Positions 42,044 to 49,861 of a stretch of DNA of 64,000 nucleotides are shown one piece after another; the first letter of the stretch is position 1, and each line of letters opens with the position of its first letter. Source of the stretch: Actinomarina sp002308095 (GTDB lineage: Bacteria > Actinomycetota > Acidimicrobiia > Actinomarinales > Actinomarinaceae); NCBI GenBank assembly GCA_045563135.1, contig JBJKUL010000001.1, forward strand, positions 62,001-126,000. The letters run 5' to 3'. Made by a program: the position numbers and the translations under genes. The notes beneath the pieces are model-generated. The model saw only the letters and a program-made list of their open reading frames with translations. It made no database searches and had not been told where the DNA came from.

Positions 42044-43724
42044 ACAGTTAGTAAAATTATCGGATGATTTTTTTCAACACTCTTTAGACTCTTCACCTAC
42101 TTCGGCAATAATGAGGGGGCACAAAAGTTATTTTGATAAAATTGAAGAACTCACAGAAGAAAAATTTGACCAAGAAATACATTCAGTAAACGAGGCTACA
42201 ACTAGATTAACTGCAATCGATTTTGAATCCCTTACCAATAGAGAAAAAGTCACGCATGGAATGCTTGAGTTTGCACTTAGCTCACAAAAAGATTCCTTAC
42301 TAGATAGGGGTTGGGAATTTTCAGCAGGAGTAGCAGGTTTTACAGGTTTTTTAATTGATTACAATCAGCAAATGTTTGTTCCAGACTTGGAGTCTGCAGA
42401 TTTACTATTAAAAAGACTTGAACTTTACAAAAGATTATTTAATCAAATAGCGAGTGTGCAGAAATTAGGTTTAGATAAAAATAGGGTAGCTACTGAGAGA
42501 AATCTTCTAAGAACTATTGACCAACTAGAAAACTACTTGGACACGAGTCTTGAAGCTGATCCACTACTTCTAGTCAATTTTGCCCCTGCGATAACTGAAT
42601 CTGAAGTTTCTAACTGGAAAGATAAAGCGATGGGAATTATTGAAACACACATAAGGCCAAGTGTTTTATCATACTTAGAACTTTTAAGAACTGAACACCT
42701 TCCTAATGGTAGGTCTGACAATGAACCAGGAGTTATGTGGATTCAAGGAGGGGAAGAGTCCTACTTAAGAAGTCTGAGAAAATTTACAGGTCATAAAAAC
42801 ACAACAGTAAAAGAAGTACATGAAATTGGTATGTCAGAAATTGAAAGATTAAAAAAAGAGTTTTTTGAAATAGGAAAAGATGTTTTTGATGGGGTCAATA
42901 CACCAGAAGACGTAATTCATAAAATGCAAACAGACCCATCAATGAGGTACGAAAGTAAGGAACAAATGCTACAACTTGCTGTTGACACTATAGAGAGAGC
43001 ATATAGACCATTAGGAGAATGGTTTACAGTGTTTCCAAAGTCTCCCTGCAAAGTTCTTCCAGTACCCTCTGCAGCAGAACAGCACGCACCACCTGCTTAT
43101 TATTATCCTCCGTTACCAGACGGATCTAGAGATGGAACTTACTTTTTAAATACCTATAAAGCTGAGACAAAAAGTATTTTTGAAGCCGAATCTGTTGCTT
43201 TTCATGAAGCTATACCTGGACATCATCTAGATCGAACTATTGCTGTAGAGCTACAAGATGTTCCAGATTTTCAGAGATATGTTGCTTCAACTGCTTTCGT
43301 AGAAGGCTGGGGATTGTATTCAGAACAGCTAGCAAATGAAATGGGTCTTTACTCTAATGACGTCCAACAGCTTGGAAGACTTGGTAATGATGCTTGGAGG
43401 GCTTGTCGACTGGTATTAGACACTGGCATGCACGGTATGGGATGGTCTCGAGACAAGGCCGTAGAGTTTTTTAAAGCTAATTCACCTATTGAGGAACTAA
43501 ATGCGAATGTTGAAACAGATAGGTATATTGCTTGGCCAGGACAAGCTTGTTCTTATAAGATGGGTCAACTAAAAATAGAAGAACAAAGAAGAAAAGCTGA
43601 AGATGAACTTGGTGATAACTTTGACATCAGATATTTTCATGACGAAGTTTTATGTGATGGAGGAATAACACTTCCAATTTTAGAAAATAAAATTGAAGCT
43701 TTTATCAAAAAGCATAAAAGCTAA
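42033..43724 (+). CDS. DUF885-family putative metallo-carboxypeptidase
   Basis: A 563-residue protein of the DUF885 family. The zinc-site motif AFHEAIPGHHLDR (about 388-400) and the STAFVEGWGLYSEQLANE block (with a likely third ligand Glu) are diagnostic. Family members are thought to be peptidases, but substrates are poorly known. No signal peptide is visible. It overlaps the K+ channel gene by 11 nt and shares a CTAA stop overlap with the convergent DUF418 gene. Confidence 0.88.
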   Translation: MANEQLVKLSDDFFQHSLDSSPTSAIMRGHKSYFDKIEELTEEKFDQEIHSVNEATTRLTAIDFESLTNREKVTHGMLEFALSSQKDSLLDRGWEFSAGVAGFTGFLIDYNQQMFVPDLESADLLLKRLELYKRLFNQIASVQKLGLDKNRVATERNLLRTIDQLENYLDTSLEADPLLLVNFAPAITESEVSNWKDKAMGIIETHIRPSVLSYLELLRTEHLPNGRSDNEPGVMWIQGGEESYLRSLRKFTGHKNTTVKEVHEIGMSEIERLKKEFFEIGKDVFDGVNTPEDVIHKMQTDPSMRYESKEQMLQLAVDTIERAYRPLGEWFTVFPKSPCKVLPVPSAAEQHAPPAYYYPPLPDGSRDGTYFLNTYKAETKSIFEAESVAFHEAIPGHHLDRTIAVELQDVPDFQRYVASTAFVEGWGLYSEQLANEMGLYSNDVQQLGRLGNDAWRACRLVLDTGMHGMGWSRDKAVEFFKANSPIEELNANVETDRYIAWPGQACSYKMGQLKIEEQRRKAEDELGDNFDIRYFHDEVLCDGGITLPILENKIEAFIKKHKS

Positions 43725-44866
43725 ATAAAAAGATAAGTAAGTTTTCTCCAGAACCATTCAAGTGGACCATATCTCCACTTTTCTAAGATAGGTTTCGACC
43801 AGTATATTTGTAACCCCCAAATAATTAACACATACAGAATTAATTGAGACCTTGAAAATGTTCCAATTCCAAACAAACCACCAAGCAAAAATACTCCAAC
43901 CAATGTTTGGGTTATATAGTTTGTAAATGCCATCTTGCCACATGCACGTAATCTTGTTGAAATACTTTCTCTAAGTTTTATATTCATGATTGTCAGCAAT
44001 CCAACATAGCCAAGCACCATTGGAATTACTGAGAAAGAAAGCCAGAACCAACTTGTTATTGCTGTTGCAGCACTGTATTCAGTTGAGACACGCAAATAAA
44101 TACTATAAATTGAAAAAGGTAAACCTATACAAAATCCATAAAACATCAATTTTTTATAAAAGTTTAAGCCTCTTGTTCCTTGAATAACGTTAAGTCTATA
44201 CAGTAAAATTCCAACAACCATTAAAGTTATTGCTCTCAAGAAGCCGTCTAAAACAAACATAAGTCCAATTATATTTCCAAACTCAGGTTCCTCAGGAAAC
44301 CAAAACTTTCCTAAATTTAAAGAACCACCCTCACTTGCAGCAACTATCCAGGCTGAATCTAAAATTAAATTTCCAGAATTATCATATAAAGAACCAATAT
44401 AATTTATTAGCAAAAGATCTAACAAAACAAGAAAAGTGATAAAAAATATTGTTATTTTATTATTTTGAATTTGAGGAAATAAAACTATACAAAAAGCGCA
44501 CAAAGCATATGATACGAGAACATCTCCTTCCCAAATTGATACATGAGCAATGCCAAATAATAGTAATAAACAGTTTCTCCAAAAAGATAGTAATTTAGGT
44601 CTTTTAACTTTTTGTTTAGCATTATCAAGAAAAATCATGAGCCCAACTCCAAAAAGCATTGAAAATAAGCCCATCATTTTGAATTCAAAAAATACCGAAG
44701 AGATAACGACAACAATCCAATCTAGTAAGTTTTCAACACCATAAGTGGGGTGATTAAATATAGCCGTAACAGGTAAACCAAATGATATTACATTTATTAC
44801 AAGTATCCCAAGAACGGCAAAGCCCCTAATAAAGTCGAGGTTAGTAATTCTTTGAGAAGAATTCAT
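43721..44866 (-). CDS. DUF418/YeiB-family membrane protein
   Basis: A 381-residue protein with about ten membrane helices. The N-terminus RITNLDFIRGFAVLGILVINV is the typical HXXEE/acyltransferase-3-like start of YeiB proteins, and the C-terminal ACGKMAFTNYITQTLVG and YGPLEWFWR segments define DUF418. The function is unproven; related proteins modify surface glycans. Consensus TATAAT is 7 nt before the ATG. hspR ends 8 bp away in the same direction. Confidence 0.86.
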   Translation of the reverse strand: MNSSQRITNLDFIRGFAVLGILVINVISFGLPVTAIFNHPTYGVENLLDWIVVVISSVFFEFKMMGLFSMLFGVGLMIFLDNAKQKVKRPKLLSFWRNCLLLLFGIAHVSIWEGDVLVSYALCAFCIVLFPQIQNNKITIFFITFLVLLDLLLINYIGSLYDNSGNLILDSAWIVAASEGGSLNLGKFWFPEEPEFGNIIGLMFVLDGFLRAITLMVVGILLYRLNVIQGTRGLNFYKKLMFYGFCIGLPFSIYSIYLRVSTEYSAATAITSWFWLSFSVIPMVLGYVGLLTIMNIKLRESISTRLRACGKMAFTNYITQTLVGVFLLGGLFGIGTFSRSQLILYVLIIWGLQIYWSKPILEKWRYGPLEWFWRKLTYLFI

Positions 44867-44873
44867 TTAAGTT

Positions 44874-44879
44874 ATTATA
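44874..44879 (-). promoter_or_regulatory. Candidate minus-10 (TATAAT) for the DUF418 gene
   Basis: Consensus TATAAT on minus ends 7 nt before the ATG at 44866 and overlaps the hspR stop region. Confidence 0.5.
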
Positions 44880-45264
44880 TGTTTTTTCTTATCGACTTGT
44901 CTGACTTTTTAACAATTTCGTTCTTGTAGCTTTGGTGAATATCTTTTTCATTTTTAGTATGTTGTATTTTTTCCTGGCTAATTTCTTGTTGTAGAGATAA
45001 AACGGTTTTTTGCAATTCCTCAATTTTATCTCTCATTTCATAGATTATTTTTATTCCATCTAAATTTATTCCTCTTTGCGATAAGTCCTGTATTTGTATT
45101 AGTTTATCAATATCATTTTGAGAGTATCTTCTTGTGCCCCCTCCAGTTCTGTAGGGCTTGATTAAACCTTTTTCCTCGTATGTACGTATTGTTTGTTGAT
45201 GAATACCTGAAAGAGTAGAAGCAACTGAAATAAAGTATATTGCAGTAGAGCTTTCTTTACTCAT
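44875..45264 (-). CDS. hspR: Heat-shock repressor HspR (MerR-type)
   Basis: A 129-residue MerR-family protein with an N-terminal winged helix: HQQTIRTYEEKGLIKPYRTGGGTRRYSQNDIDKL (about 22-55), then a coiled-coil dimer segment (about 75-105). In actinobacteria HspR represses the dnaK operon in concert with DnaK. It is the last gene of dnaK-grpE-dnaJ-hspR and overlaps dnaJ by 8 nt. The canonical HAIR operator CTTGAGT-N7-ACTCAAG was not found upstream of dnaK or the small gene before it, so its binding site here is unclear. Confidence 0.9.
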   Translation of the reverse strand: MSKESSTAIYFISVASTLSGIHQQTIRTYEEKGLIKPYRTGGGTRRYSQNDIDKLIQIQDLSQRGINLDGIKIIYEMRDKIEELQKTVLSLQQEISQEKIQHTKNEKDIHQSYKNEIVKKSDKSIRKNI

Positions 45265-46333
45265 TTAAATAATCCCTTGGATTATCACCTGATTCAAACT
45301 GATCACGAAATTTTTCAAGATGCTTTTTTGCAGATCTTGAAAGGTTTTGTGGTGGATTCAAGTATACCTTTACATATAAGTCTCCAGATCTTCTGCCTTG
45401 GGGAGAAATACCTTCCCCCTTAACCTTAAAAGTTTTACCACTAGGAGTTCCAGAAGGTATTTTAAGTGAGATTGTTTTTTCCAATGTCGGAATTTTAATT
45501 GTCGATCCCAGTGCAGCTTCAGTAAACAGAAGAGGAACTTCTAATATTAAATCACTTCCATTTCTCTTAAAAAATTTATGTGGTTCTACAGTAATTTGCA
45601 CAAGGAGGTCTCCATCTGGAGCACCACTGTCCCCAGGTCCACCATATCCTCTAAGTCGAATAACTGTTCCATTATCAACACCTGCTGGAATTTTTACTTT
45701 TACCGTTTCATTCTTTATTACAATTCCCTGTGCTTTACAGGTCTTACATTGTTTATCAATTACGCTACCTTGACCTCTACAAGCTTGACAAGGCTGAGCA
45801 AATGAGAAAAAACCTTGGTTAGAGGCTGTCTGACCAGTTCCTCCACAAATATTACAAGTATGATAGGCAGTACCATTTTCTGAGCCATTTCCCCTACAGT
45901 CTGTACAGGCTACTTCTTTTCTTAATGGCACATTTGTTTCTAATCCTGATGCTGATTCAACAAAAGATATGGTTAAATTTGTTTGGTAGCTCTGACCTTT
46001 TCTTCTCCCGGCTCCGCCGAAACCAAAAATATCTCCCAAGTTTCCAAAAATATCTCCAAGGTCATCAACATTGAAACCACCCTGTCCGCTAAAAGCAGAT
46101 GGCCCCATTGCTCTAACTTGGTCATATTCTTGTCTTTTTTTCTGATCGGTAAGGATTGCACTTGCTTCAGAGATGTCTTTAAATCTTTTTTCAGCTTCTG
46201 GATCACCAGGATTTAAATCAGGATGATTTTCTCGTGCTAACTTTTTATAATTTTTCTTAATTTCATCAACAGATGCATTTTCAGAAACACCCAAGACTTT
46301 ATAGAAATCTTTTTCTAGCCAGTCCCTATTCAC
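45257..46333 (-). CDS. dnaJ: Chaperone protein DnaJ
   Basis: A 358-residue co-chaperone. J-domain at 1-70 with HPD in ARENHPDLN; a G/F-rich region (about 77-110, GFNVDDLGDIFGN); four CxxCxGxG-type zinc repeats (CTDCRGNG, CNICGGTG, CQACRGQG, CKTCKAQG), and the C-terminal peptide-binding domains. It starts with GTG, overlapping the grpE stop by 8 nt, and its own stop overlaps hspR by 8 nt. The fourth zinc repeat ends AQG instead of GxG, a mild deviation. Confidence 0.95.
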   Translation of the reverse strand: MNRDWLEKDFYKVLGVSENASVDEIKKNYKKLARENHPDLNPGDPEAEKRFKDISEASAILTDQKKRQEYDQVRAMGPSAFSGQGGFNVDDLGDIFGNLGDIFGFGGAGRRKGQSYQTNLTISFVESASGLETNVPLRKEVACTDCRGNGSENGTAYHTCNICGGTGQTASNQGFFSFAQPCQACRGQGSVIDKQCKTCKAQGIVIKNETVKVKIPAGVDNGTVIRLRGYGGPGDSGAPDGDLLVQITVEPHKFFKRNGSDLILEVPLLFTEAALGSTIKIPTLEKTISLKIPSGTPSGKTFKVKGEGISPQGRRSGDLYVKVYLNPPQNLSRSAKKHLEKFRDQFESGDNPRDYLNE

Positions 46334-46871
46334 TATGGACTTTCACCATTGCCGGCCTTAAAAGGCGACTATCAATTTGATATCCTTTTCTTAGAACTTC
46401 GCCAACAATTTCCTTCTCTCCATCACCGCTTTTTTCTACAGCTTCATGATAAGAAGGATCAAAGGGCGCACCTTTTCCTGGCACCTCTTTTACATTAAAA
46501 GTATCTAAAAATGCCTGTGCCATTTTATAAAGCGCAGAAATTTCACCTGGAGTTTCTTCTTGAGCCATCGCTATTTCAAAGTTATCAATCAAGGGAAGTA
46601 AGGAAGATATAATCATTGAAAGAGAAGTTACTGCACTCATGCTCTTTTCTTTTTCAGCTCGTTTCTTATAGTTATCGAAATCAGCTGCAAGTCTTAAGTA
46701 ATCATCTTTCATTTTTTCATACTGCTCTAGTGGAACAGTATGAACTGTAATATCCTCTGAAGTTTCCTCTGAAGTTTCCTCTGAAGTTTCCTCTGAAGTT
46801 TCCTCTGAAGTTTCCTCTGAAGTTTCCTCTGAAGTTTCTAAATTTTCAGAATCATTAACATCCTTACTCAT
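46326..46871 (-). CDS. grpE: Nucleotide exchange factor GrpE with N-terminal ETSE repeats
   Basis: A 181-residue GrpE that releases ADP from DnaK. The long helix covers about 55-100 (YEKMKDDYLRLAADFDNYKKR) and the beta-domain ends with GYQIDSRLLRPAMVKV. The N-terminus contains seven copies of ETSE, encoded by seven exact 12-bp repeats. Such acidic tails are common in GrpE but usually not this regular. It overlaps dnaK and dnaJ by 8 nt each. The ATG overlap with the dnaK stop has the form ATGAGTAA. Confidence 0.93.
   Translation of the reverse strand: MSKDVNDSENLETSEETSEETSEETSEETSEETSEETSEDITVHTVPLEQYEKMKDDYLRLAADFDNYKKRAEKEKSMSAVTSLSMIISSLLPLIDNFEIAMAQEETPGEISALYKMAQAFLDTFNVKEVPGKGAPFDPSYHEAVEKSGDGEKEIVGEVLRKGYQIDSRLLRPAMVKVHSE
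46754..46837. repeat. Seven tandem 12-bp repeats in grpE
   Basis: CCTCTGAAGTTT is repeated seven times without mismatch, in frame, coding for ETSE on the minus strand. Copy-number change by replication slippage would keep the reading frame. Confidence 0.97.
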
Positions 46872-48681
46872 CTTCTTCTACAACTTCACCTTCAACTACG
46901 TCTCCATCTTCCTGATTATCTGAAGAGTTGTTTTCTGCATCTTGTTGGGCTTCAGCATATAACTTTTCAGCAAATGACTGGCTAGCTTTAGTCAGCTCAT
47001 CTATTGCATTCTTTATATCTTCTAAAGACGCTTCTTCATTTTCTAAAACTTTAGAGAGTGAATCCTTTCCTTCAGTAATAGCAGTAGCTTCTTCATCGGT
47101 AGCTTTTTCTTTGTTCTCTTCTAGCATTTTTTCGGTTGAAGTAACCATCCCCTCTGCCAAGTTTCGAGTCTCAATAAGTTCTTTTTTCTGAGCATCCTCA
47201 TTAGCATGAGTTTCTGCATCTTTAATCATTCTTTCTATCTCATCATCCTCAAGAGCACTTCCTCCTGTGATGGTGATATTCTGCTCTTTCCCAGTGCCTA
47301 GATCTTTTGCATTAACATTAACAATACCGTTAGCATCTATATCGAAGGTAACTTCTATTTGAGGAGTGCCTTGTTTTGCAGAAGGAATTTCTGTAAGTTT
47401 AAATTTACCCAGAGATTTATTCCCAGATGCCATTTCCCTCTCACCTTGCAAGACATGGATTTCTACTTCTGTTTGTCCATCTTCTGCAGTTGTGAAAGTT
47501 TCAGACCTTTTCGTTGGTATAGTTGTATTTCTTTCAATCATCTTTGCAACTATTCCACCTTTGGTTTCAACACCTAAAGTTAAAGGAGTTACATCAAGTA
47601 ACAATACATCTTTTACATCTCCCTTTAATACCCCAGCTTGAATAGCTGCACCTGAAGCAACTACCTCATCCGGGTTAACACCTTTATGAGGGTCTTTACC
47701 AGTCATACTTTTAACCAAAGCTTGAATAGATGGAATTCGAGTAGAACCCCCAACTAAAATTATGTGTTCAATATCAGAATATGATAATCCAGCATCCTCA
47801 ATTGCTTTATTTACTGGAGCTTTAGTTCTTTCAACTAAGTCAGAAGTTATTTTCTCAAATTCGCTTCTAGATAGTTTTTCTAGTAAATGTTGTGGGCCTG
47901 AGTCATTGGCAGTTATGAAAGGGAGATTAATTTCTGTTTCACTTGTTGACGAAAGTTCAATTTTAGCTTTTTCTGCTCCCTCTTTAATTCTCTGCATAGC
48001 CATTTTGTCTGTAGAGATATCAATTCCTGTTGAGGATTTAAATTTCTCAACTAACCAATCCATGACCTTTTGGTCCCAGTCATCTCCTCCTAGTTTCGAA
48101 TCACCTGCAGTAGATTTCACTTCGAATACACCTTCTGATATTTCTAATACAGACACATCAAAGGTTCCTCCACCTAAGTCATAAACTAGTATTTTTTGGT
48201 CTTCGCTATTTTCTAATCCGTAAGCTAGTGAGGCAGCTGTTGGTTCGTTAATTATTCTTAAAACATTTAGGCCAGCAATTTTACCTGCTTCCTTAGTTGC
48301 TTGTCTTTCAGCATCATTAAAATATGCTGGTACAGTAATAACGGCTTCTGTGACATCTTCTCCTAAGTATGCCTCTGCATCTGTTTTCAATTTTTGAAGA
48401 ATTCTTGCTGAGATTTCTTGAGGAGTATACTCCTTACCTTCAAAAGTTTCTTTCCATGAAGTACCAATTTCTCGTTTTATAGATCTAATTGTGTTGTCAG
48501 GGTTGGTTATAGCTTGTCTTTTTGCAAGTTCACCTACTAAAACTTCGCTCCCTTTGAAAGCTACAATGGAAGGTGTTGTTCTATTCCCTTCTGCATTAGC
48601 AACTACTGCAGGCTCTCCACCTTCTAGTACTGCAACCACGCTATTTGTAGTTCCAAGATCAATTCCAACTGCTTTTCCCAT
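46864..48681 (-). CDS. dnaK: Chaperone protein DnaK (Hsp70)
   Basis: A 605-residue Hsp70. ATPase motifs are GIDLGTTNSVVAVLEGG at the N-terminus, LVYDLGGGTFDVS and ILVGGSTRIPSIQ; the substrate-binding domain starts after the DVTPLTLGVET linker region, and an acidic tail ends in EVVEEDE. It opens the dnaK-grpE-dnaJ-hspR unit. An AAAGGA Shine-Dalgarno lies before the ATG. A small zinc-motif gene precedes it by 32 nt on the same strand and may share the transcript. Confidence 0.97.
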   Translation of the reverse strand: MGKAVGIDLGTTNSVVAVLEGGEPAVVANAEGNRTTPSIVAFKGSEVLVGELAKRQAITNPDNTIRSIKREIGTSWKETFEGKEYTPQEISARILQKLKTDAEAYLGEDVTEAVITVPAYFNDAERQATKEAGKIAGLNVLRIINEPTAASLAYGLENSEDQKILVYDLGGGTFDVSVLEISEGVFEVKSTAGDSKLGGDDWDQKVMDWLVEKFKSSTGIDISTDKMAMQRIKEGAEKAKIELSSTSETEINLPFITANDSGPQHLLEKLSRSEFEKITSDLVERTKAPVNKAIEDAGLSYSDIEHIILVGGSTRIPSIQALVKSMTGKDPHKGVNPDEVVASGAAIQAGVLKGDVKDVLLLDVTPLTLGVETKGGIVAKMIERNTTIPTKRSETFTTAEDGQTEVEIHVLQGEREMASGNKSLGKFKLTEIPSAKQGTPQIEVTFDIDANGIVNVNAKDLGTGKEQNITITGGSALEDDEIERMIKDAETHANEDAQKKELIETRNLAEGMVTSTEKMLEENKEKATDEEATAITEGKDSLSKVLENEEASLEDIKNAIDELTKASQSFAEKLYAEAQQDAENNSSDNQEDGDVVEGEVVEEDE

Positions 48682-48713
48682 GTTTGTTTTCCTTTCTTAA
48701 AATTTATTAGTTA

Positions 48714-48917
48714 TTAAATATTTGGTTCTTGGTCCCTTGATAAATGTCCTCTTACCCTCGGATAGGAGACAGGAGAATGCAAGAAACAAAATTTTTTCTT
48801 ATTGTAAATACTTATTTGTGTTTCACATGCTGCAAATTCGCAAACACGACCAGATGTGTATTTTTTAGATCGCCTTACTCCAGGTTTTACTGAAGAAGCT
48901 GTTAATGTTCCACTCAT
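48714..48917 (-). CDS. Small Cys3-His zinc-motif protein upstream of dnaK
   Basis: A 67-residue protein of unknown function, clearly paralogous to that at 24139-24333. It has a basic N-terminus (VKPGVRRSKKY), then C-x4-C-x12-C-x2-H with TQISIYNK inside, and ends with SYPRVRGHLS. It has an AAGGAAGGA ribosome-binding site and lies 32 nt upstream of dnaK in the same direction, so it may be stress co-regulated. Similar small CxxxxC-SxYN-CxxH proteins occur in actinobacteria, but I know no function for them. Confidence 0.75.
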   Translation of the reverse strand: MSGTLTASSVKPGVRRSKKYTSGRVCEFAACETQISIYNKKKFCFLHSPVSYPRVRGHLSRDQEPNI

Positions 48918-48954
48918 AATATATCCTTCCTTATCTATGTATTATTATATACAT

Positions 48955-48978
48955 AATCTAAGTAAATATACTTAGATT
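48955..48978. promoter_or_regulatory. Inverted repeat upstream of the zinc-motif gene and dnaK operon
   Basis: AATCTAAGTA, a 4-nt AATA centre, and TACTTAGATT form perfect 10-bp arms. It lies 38 bp upstream of the ATG at 48917 and about 104 bp from proC on the other side. It is a candidate operator; it differs from the actinobacterial HAIR element. Confidence 0.5.
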
Positions 48979-49069
48979 TATATAAAATATAATATACTTT
49001 TAATTTTATGCAAACTTTTTTATTATATTTCCAAAAAATCATAGAGATATACATTTCTTTTAATAGTGA

Positions 49070-49075
49070 TATTAT
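49070..49075 (+). promoter_or_regulatory. Candidate minus-10 (TATTAT) for leaderless proC
   Basis: TATTAT ends 6 nt before the proC ATG and no Shine-Dalgarno precedes the start. Confidence 0.5.
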
Positions 49076-49081
49076 TAAATA

Positions 49082-49861
49082 ATGGAAAATCTTGATGTTC
49101 ATATTGTTGGCATAGGTAATTTAGGTTCATCGTTAGTTTCTGGATTAAATAATGCTAATAAAGATTTATCCTTGTATTTATACGATCAAAATCCTAAATT
49201 ATCTTCACTGCATGACTTACCTGTTAAGAATGAAATCGATTCTATAAACACAGGAGTCTTAATTTTGTGTATAAAACCAAAAGACATACAAGATTTTATT
49301 AAAGCAAACATTAACAAGATCTCTGAAGATGTATTGATCTGCACAGTTTTAGCTGGTGTAGAAATTAAATATCTTGAACAATATTTTGCCAATAGAATTA
49401 TTAGGTTGATGCCTAATTTATCAATAAAAAATAACTCTGGTTTCATTCCTTATACAAAAAACTACAATGAAGACTATCTCTCTTTTTTATCAATTCTTAA
49501 TGAACTAGGAGAAACATCTGAATACGATGAAAGTTTATTTCATGTAATTACATCTATATACGGGAGTGGACCAGCGTGGTATTTTGAGCTTTCAGCAAAA
49601 ATAGTTGATGCAGCCACATCCTCTGGTTTAGACAATAGTGAAGCTAATAAAATTGTACGAGAATTAGTGAAGTCATTACCCTCTTTACTTTCAAATGATG
49701 AATTTACTAAAACTGTTGATAAAATTAAATCTCCTAATGGTACAACAGAAGCGGGTCTCGATTCGCTAGAAAACGATTCTTTTGATAAGATTATTCTCAA
49801 TGCAATTAACTCCGCTACAAATAGATCTAAAACAATTTCTCAAGAAATAGCTAATGATTAA
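49082..49861 (+). CDS. proC: Pyrroline-5-carboxylate reductase
   Basis: ProC catalyses the last step of proline synthesis with NAD(P)H. The 259-residue protein has the N-terminal Rossmann motif VGIGNLGSSLVSGL (about 9-22), LCIKPKD, RLMPNLS, and the C-terminal signature GSGPAWYFELSAKI...SPNGTTEAGL. The usual CxxxG variations are small. It overlaps the following Fe-S protein gene by 8 nt, though no metabolic link is known. Confidence 0.92.
   Translation: MENLDVHIVGIGNLGSSLVSGLNNANKDLSLYLYDQNPKLSSLHDLPVKNEIDSINTGVLILCIKPKDIQDFIKANINKISEDVLICTVLAGVEIKYLEQYFANRIIRLMPNLSIKNNSGFIPYTKNYNEDYLSFLSILNELGETSEYDESLFHVITSIYGSGPAWYFELSAKIVDAATSSGLDNSEANKIVRELVKSLPSLLSNDEFTKTVDKIKSPNGTTEAGLDSLENDSFDKIILNAINSATNRSKTISQEIAND

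Noticed and set aside
46754..46837. 12-bp tandem repeats as a CRISPR or VNTR array
   Set aside because: No spacers; the repeats are in-frame within grpE and encode ETSE.
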